From Rhodiola kirilowii (Eukaryota > Streptophyta > Magnoliopsida > Saxifragales > Crassulaceae), in contig JAUCNB010000012.1 in NCBI GenBank assembly GCA_033675215.1, positions 2,852,001 to 2,916,000 of the forward strand: 64,000 bases of DNA, in the 5' to 3' direction. Below the pieces are notes generated by a model. The model was not told where the DNA came from. It made no database searches and worked only from the letters and a program-made list of their open reading frames with translations. Shown one piece after another: positions 58,001 to 64,000 of the stretch (position 1 is the first letter of the stretch; each line of letters begins with the position of its first letter). Position numbers and translations under genes: made by a program.

Positions 58001-61000
58001 GTCTAAGTTCGTCCCAAGTTAGTCTCTTTCTAAGGACGAACTTAGACAAACCTTAGAATGAGACTAACGAGACTAACTTGGGATGAACAAAGACAAACTT
58101 AAGTCTCATTCTAAGGTTTGTCTAAGTTCGTCCCAAGTTATTCTCTTTCTAAGGACGAACTTAGACAAACCTTAGAATGAGACAAACGAGACTAACTTTG
58201 GACGAACAAAGAAAAACGTTAGTCTCATTCTAAGGTTTGTCTTAGTTCGTCCCAAGTTAGTCTATTTCTAAGGACGAACTTAGACAAACCTTAGAGTGAG
58301 ACTAACGAGACTAACTTGGGACAAACAAAGACAAACTTAAGTCTCATTCTAAGGTTTGTCTAAGTTCGTCCAAAGTTAGTCTCTTTCTAAGGACGGACTT
58401 AGACAAACCTTAGAATGAGACTAACGAGACAAACTTGGGATGAACAAAGACAAACTTAAGTCCCATTCTAAGGTTTGTCTTAGTTCGTCCCAAGTTAGTC
58501 TCTTTCTAAGGACGAGCTTAAACAAACCTTAGAATGAGACTAACGAGACTAACTTTGAACGAACAAAGACGAACTTAAGTCTCATTCTAAGGTTTGTCTT
58601 AGTTCATCCAAAGTTAGTCTTTTTCTAAGGACGTACTTAGACAAACCTTAGAATGAGACTAATGAGACTGACTTGGGACGAACAAAGACAAACTTAAGTC
58701 TCATTCTAAGGTTTGTCTAAGTTCGTCCCAAGTTAGTCTCTTTCTAAGGATGAACTTAGACAAACCTTAAAATGAGACTAACGTGACGAACTTTTGACGA
58801 ACAAAGACAAACATAAGTCTCATTCTAAGGTTTGTCTAAGTTCGTCCCAAGTTAGTCTTTTTTTAAGGACGAACTTAGACAAACCTTAGAATGAGACTAA
58901 CGAGACTACCTTGGGACGAATAAAGACAAACTTAAGTCTCATTCTATGGTTTGTCTTAGGTCGTCCTAAGTTAGTCTCTTTCTAAGGACGAACTTAGACA
59001 AACCTTAGAATGAGACTAACGAGACTGACTTGGGACGAACAAAGACAAACTTAAGTCTCATTCTAAGGTTTGTCTAAGTTCGTCCCAAGTTAGTCTCTTT
59101 CTAAGGACGAACTTAGACATACCTTAGAATGAGACTAACGAGACAAACTTGGGATGAACAAAGACAAACTTAAGTCTCATTCAAAGATTTGTCTAAGTTC
59201 GTCCCAAGTTAGTCTCTTTCAAAGGACGAACTTAGACAAACCTTAGAATGAGACTAACGAGTCAAACTTGGGACGAACAAGGACAAACTTAAGTCCCATA
59301 CTAAGGTTTGTCTTAGTTCGTCCCAAGTTAGTCTCTTTCTAAGGACGAACTTAGACAAACCTTAGAATGAGACTAACGAGACTAACTTGGGACGAACAAA
59401 GACAAACTTAAGTCTCATTCTAAGGTTTGTCTAAGTTCGTCTCAAGTTATTCTCTTTCTAAGGACGAACTTAGACAAACATTAGAATGAGACTAACGAGA
59501 CTAACTTGGGACGAACAAAGACAAACATAAGTCTCATTCTATGGTTTGTCTAAGTTCGTCCCAAGTTAGTCTCTTTCTAAGGAAGAACTTAGACAAACCT
59601 TAGAATGAGACTAACGAGACAAACTTGGGATGAACAAAGACAAACTTAAGTCTCATTCTAAGGTTTGTCTAAGTTTGTCTTAAGTTAGTCTCTTTCTAAG
59701 GACGAACTTAGACAAACCTTAGAAAGAGACTAAAGAGACTAACTTGGGACGAACAAAGACAAACGTTAGTCTCATTCTAAGGTTTGTCTTAGTTCGTACC
59801 AAGTTAGTCTCTTTCTAAGGACGAACTTAGACAAACCTTAGAATGAGACTAACGAGACTAACTTTGGACGAACAAATACAAACTTAAGTCTCATTTTAAG
59901 GTTTGTCTAAGTTCATCCCAAGTTAGTTTCTTTCTAAGGACGAACTTAGACAAACCTTAGAATGAGACTAAGGAGACAAACTTGGGACGAACAAAGACAA
60001 ACTTAAGTCCCATTCTAAGGTTTGTCTAAGTTCGTCTCAAGTTAGTCTCTTTCTAAGGACGAACTTAGACAAACCTTAGAATGAGACTAACGAGACTAAC
60101 TTGGGACGAACAAAGACAAACTTAAGTCTCATTCTAAGGTTTGTCTAAGTTCGTCCCAAGTTATTCTCTTTCTAAGGACGAACTTAGACAAATCTTAGAA
60201 TGAGACTAACGAGACTAACTTTGGACGAACAAAGAAAAACGTTAGTCTCATTCTAAGGTTTGTCTTAGTTCATCCCAAGTTAGTCTCTTTCTAAGGACGA
60301 ACTTAGACAAATCTTAGAATGAGACTAACGAGACTAACTGGGGACGAATAAAGACAAACTTAAGTCTCATTCTAAGGTTTGTCTAAGTTCGTCCCAAGTT
60401 AATCTCTTTCTAAGGACGAACTTAGACAAACCTTAGAATGAGACTAACGAGACAAACTTGGGACGAACAAAGACAAACTTAAGTCTCATTCTAAGGTTTG
60501 TCTAAGTTCGTTCCAAGTTAGTCTCTTTCTAAGGACGAACTTAGACAAACCTTAGAATGAAACTAACAAGACTAACTTGGGACGAACAAAGACAAACTTA
60601 AGTCCCATTCTAAGGTTTGTCTTAGTTCGTCCCAAGTTAGTCTCTTTCTAAGGACGAACTTAGACAAACCTTAGAATGAGACTAACGAGACTAACTTGGG
60701 ACGAACTTAAGTCTCATTCTAAGGTTTGTCTTAGTTCGTCCCAAGTTAGTCTTTTTCTAAGTACGAACTTAGACAAACCTTAGAATGAGACTAACGAGAC
60801 TGACTTGGGATGAACAAAGACAAAATTAAGTCTCATTCTAAGGTTTGTCTAAGTTCGTCCCAAGTTAGTCTCTTTCTAAGGACGAACTTGGACAAACCTT
60901 AGAATGAAACAAACGAGACTAACTTGGGACGAACAAAGACAAACTTAAGTCCCATTCTAAGGTTTGTCTAAGTTCGTCCCAAGTTAGTCTCTTTCTAAGG

Positions 61001-64000
61001 ACGAACTTAGACAAACCTTAGAATGAGACTAACGAGACTAACTTGAGACGAACAAAGACAAACTTAAGTCCCATTCTAAGGTTTGTCTTAGTTCGTCCCA
61101 AGTTAGTCACTTTCTAAGGACGAACTTAGACAAACCTTAGAATGAGACTAACGAGACTAACTTGGGACGAACAAAGACAAATTTAAGTCTCATTCTAAGG
61201 TTTGTCTAAGTTCGTCCCAAGTTATTCTCTTTCTAAGGACGAACTTAGACAAACCTTAGAATGAGACTAACGAGACTAACTTTGGACGAACAAAGAAAAA
61301 TGTTAGTCTCATTCTAAGGTTTGTCTTAGTTCGTCCCAAGTTAGTCTCTTTCTAAGGACGAACTTAGACAAACCTTAGAATGAGACTAACGAGACTAACT
61401 TGGGACGAACAAAGACAAACTTAAGTCCCATTCTAAGGTTTGTCTTAGTTCGTCCCAAGTTAGTCTCTTTCTAAGTACGAACTTAGACAAATCTTAGAAT
61501 GAGACTAACGAGACAAACTTGGAACGAACAAAGACAAACTTAAGTCCCATTCTAAGGTTTGTCTAAGTTCATCCCAAGTTAGTCTCTTTCTAAGAACAAA
61601 CTTAGAAAAACCTTAGAATGAGACTGACGAGACTAACTTGGGACGAACAAAGACAAACTTAAGTCCCATTCTAAGGTTTGTCTTAGTTCGTCCCAAGTTA
61701 GTCTCTTTCTAAGTACGAACTTAGACAAACCTTAGAACGAGACTAACGAGACTGACTTGGGACGAACAAAGACAAACTTAAGTCTCATTCTAAGGTTTGT
61801 CTAAGTTTGTCCCAAGTTATTCACTTTCTAAGGACGAACTTAGACAAACCTTAGAATGAGACTAACGAGACTAACTTTGGACGAACAAAGAAAAACGTTA
61901 GTCTCATTCTAAGGTTTGTCTAAGTTCGTCCCAAGTTAGTCTCTTTCTAAGGACGAACTTAGACAAATCTTAGAATGAGACTAACGAGACTAACTTGGGA
62001 CGAACAAAGACAAACTTAAGTCTCATTCTAAGGTTTGTCTAAGTTCGTCCCAAGTTAATCTCTTTCTAAGGACGAACTTAGACAAACCTTAGAATGAGAC
62101 TAACGAGACAAACTTGGGACTAACAAAGACAAACTTAAGTCTCATTCTAAGGTTTGTCTAAGTTCGTCCCAAGTTAGTCTCTTTCTAAGGACGAACTTAG
62201 ACAAACCTTAGAATGAAACTAACGAGACTAACTTGGGACGAACAAAGACAAACTTAAGTCCCATTCTAAGGTTTGTCGTAGTTCGTCCCAAGTTAGTCTC
62301 TTTCTGAGGATGAACTTAGACAAACCTTAGAATGAGACTAACGAGACTAACTTGGGACGAACAAAGACGAACTTAAGTCTCATTCTAAGGTTTGTCTTAG
62401 TTCGTCCCAAGTTAGTCTTTTTCTAAGGACGAACTTAGACAAACCTTAGAATGAGACTAACGAGACTGACTTGGGACGAACAAAGACAAACTTAAGTCTC
62501 ATTCTAAGGTTCGTCTAAGTTCGTCCCAAGTTAGTCTCTTTCTAAGGACGAACTTGGACAAACCTTAGAATGAAACTAACGAGACTAACTTGGGACGAAC
62601 AAAGACAAACTTAAGTCCCATTCTAAGGTTTGTCTAAGTTCGTCCCAAGTTAGTCTTTTTCTAAGGACGAACTTAGACAAACCTTAGAATGAGACTAACG
62701 AGACTAACTTGGGACGAACAAAGACAAACTTAAGTCCCATTCTAAGGTTTGTCTTTGTTCGTCCCAAGTTAGTCTCTTTCTAAGGACGAACTTAGACAAA
62801 CCTTAGAATGAGACTAACGAGACTAACTTGGGACGAACAAAGACAAACTTAAGTCTCATTCTAAGGTTTGTCTAAGTTCGTCCCAAGTTATTCTCTTTCT
62901 AAGGACGAACTTAGACAAACCTTAGAATGAGACTAACGAGACTAACTTTGGACGAACAAAGAAAAACGTTAGTCTCATTCTAAGGTTTGTCTTAGTTCGT
63001 CCCAAGTTAGTCTCTTTCTAAGAACGAACTTAGACAAACCTTAGAGTGATACTAACGAGACTAACTTGGGACAAACAAAGACAAACTTAAGTCTCATTCT
63101 AAGGTTTGTCTAAGTTCGTCCCAAGTTAGTTTCTTTCTAAGGACGAACTTAGACAAACCTTAGAATGAGACTAACGAGACAAACTTGGGATGAACAAAGA
63201 CAAACTTAAGTCTCATTCTAAGGTTTGTCTAAGTTCGTCCCAAGTTAGTCTCTTTCTAAGGACGAACTTAGACATACCTTAGAATGAAACTAACGAGACT
63301 AACTTGGGATGAACAAAGACAAACTTAAGTCCCATTCTAAGGTTTGTCTTTGTTCGTCCCAAGTTAGTCTCTTTTTAAGGACGAACTTAAACAAACCTTA
63401 GAATGAGACTAACGAGACTAACTTGGAACGAACAAAGACGAACTTAAGTCTCATTCTAAGGTTTGTCTTAGTTCATCCAAAGTTAGTCTTTTTCTAAGGA
63501 CGAACTTAGACAAACCTTAGAATGAGACTAACGAGACTGACTTGGGACGAACAAAGACAAACTTAAGTCTCATTCTAAGGTTTGTCTAAGTTCGTCCCAA
63601 GTTAGTCTCTTTCTAAGGACGAACTTAGACATACCTTAGAATGAGACTAACGAGACAAACTTGGGATGAACAAAGACAAACTTAAGTCTCATTCAAAGAT
63701 TTGTCTAAGTTCGTCCCAAGTTAGTCTCTTTCAAAGAACGAACTTAGACAAACCTTAGAATGAGACTAACGAGTCAAACTTGCGACGAACAAGGACAAAC
63801 TTAAGTCCCATACTAAGGTTTGTCTTAGTTCGTCCCAAGTTAGTCTCTTTCTAAGGACGAACTTAGACAAACCTTAGAATGAGACTAACGAGACTAACTT
63901 GGGACGAACAAAGACAAACTTAAGTCTCATTCTAAGGTTTGTCTAAGTTCGTCTCAAGTTATTCTCTTTCTAAGGACGAACTTAGACAAACATTAGAATG

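Larger units (their letters stand above)
47592..64000. repeat. 119-bp satellite array, right segment (about 138 monomers)
   Basis: The same satellite in the same orientation as left of the LINE, running past the window edge. A near-consensus monomer is 57916-58034. The actttggacgaac/aaacgttagtc form is frequent; near 47.65-48.12 kb a dimer is repeated at 238 bp. A 10-bp loss (near 60707) and a 47-bp-short unit (near 55.0 kb) are the main length exceptions. The stretch near 59.0-59.6 kb recurs at 63.5-64.0 kb (tcaaagattt at 59181 and 63693: 38 monomers minus the 10-bp loss). No gene is present. Confidence 0.97.

Noticed and set aside
57916-58034. CENP-B box in the monomer
   Set aside because: gttcgtcccaag matches the first half of the NTTCGNNNNANNCGGGN pattern, but the CGGG half is replaced by ttag; no complete box is seen in any monomer inspected.
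1-64000. tRNA, rRNA or other structured RNA genes
   Set aside because: tRNA-like sequence appears only as the two primer binding sites (tRNA-Asp and tRNA-iMet 3' ends); no complete cloverleaf or rRNA segment was recognised.

Overview
This window is plant nuclear DNA with no host gene in it. About 42.7 kb of the 64 kb is one tandem satellite with a 119-bp monomer (roughly 360 monomers). It is broken by four transposable elements of kinds typical of flowering plants: a Ty3/gypsy element with a tRNA-Asp primer site, a Sirevirus-like Ty1/copia element with a tRNA-iMet primer site, an L1-type LINE whose ORF1 has a DUF4283 domain, and a Tourist-like MITE with a TAA target duplication. Gene-free satellite with nested elements suggests constitutive heterochromatin, possibly centromeric or pericentromeric. 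The species cannot be named from the sequence.

Layout: 1-1770 satellite; 1771-9065 young gag-protease-only Ty3/gypsy element on the minus strand with 1.46-kb LTRs and an actaa target duplication; 9066-12655 satellite; 12656-12974 MITE; 12975-33920 satellite with the clearest higher-order structure; 33921-47591 L1-type LINE on the minus strand, split inside its reverse transcriptase by a Sirevirus-like copia element (36552-44013, plus strand, atacg target duplication); 47592-64000 satellite.

The satellite is the most interesting part. Each monomer carries two overlapping perfect inverted repeats (30-bp and 20-bp arms), and adjacent monomers form a further 30-bp stem with a 21-nt loop. A 17-bp motif occurs three times per monomer, twice direct and once inverted. 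Diagnostic variants recur at exact multiples of 119 bp. These show nested tandem amplification: an 8-mer present three times, a 17-mer present twice, and a 73-monomer block followed directly by a shorter copy lacking exactly 34 monomers. One aberrant 72-bp unit near 55.0 kb forms a perfect 63-bp-arm hairpin, as expected from fold-back copying.

Order of insertion: the LINE came before the copia element (LTRs about 3.4% diverged by eye), and the gypsy element is youngest (LTRs about 0.5% diverged). The only long open frame that looks undamaged is the gypsy gag-protease. Open frames of 60-83 codons inside the satellite are by-products of the repeat.
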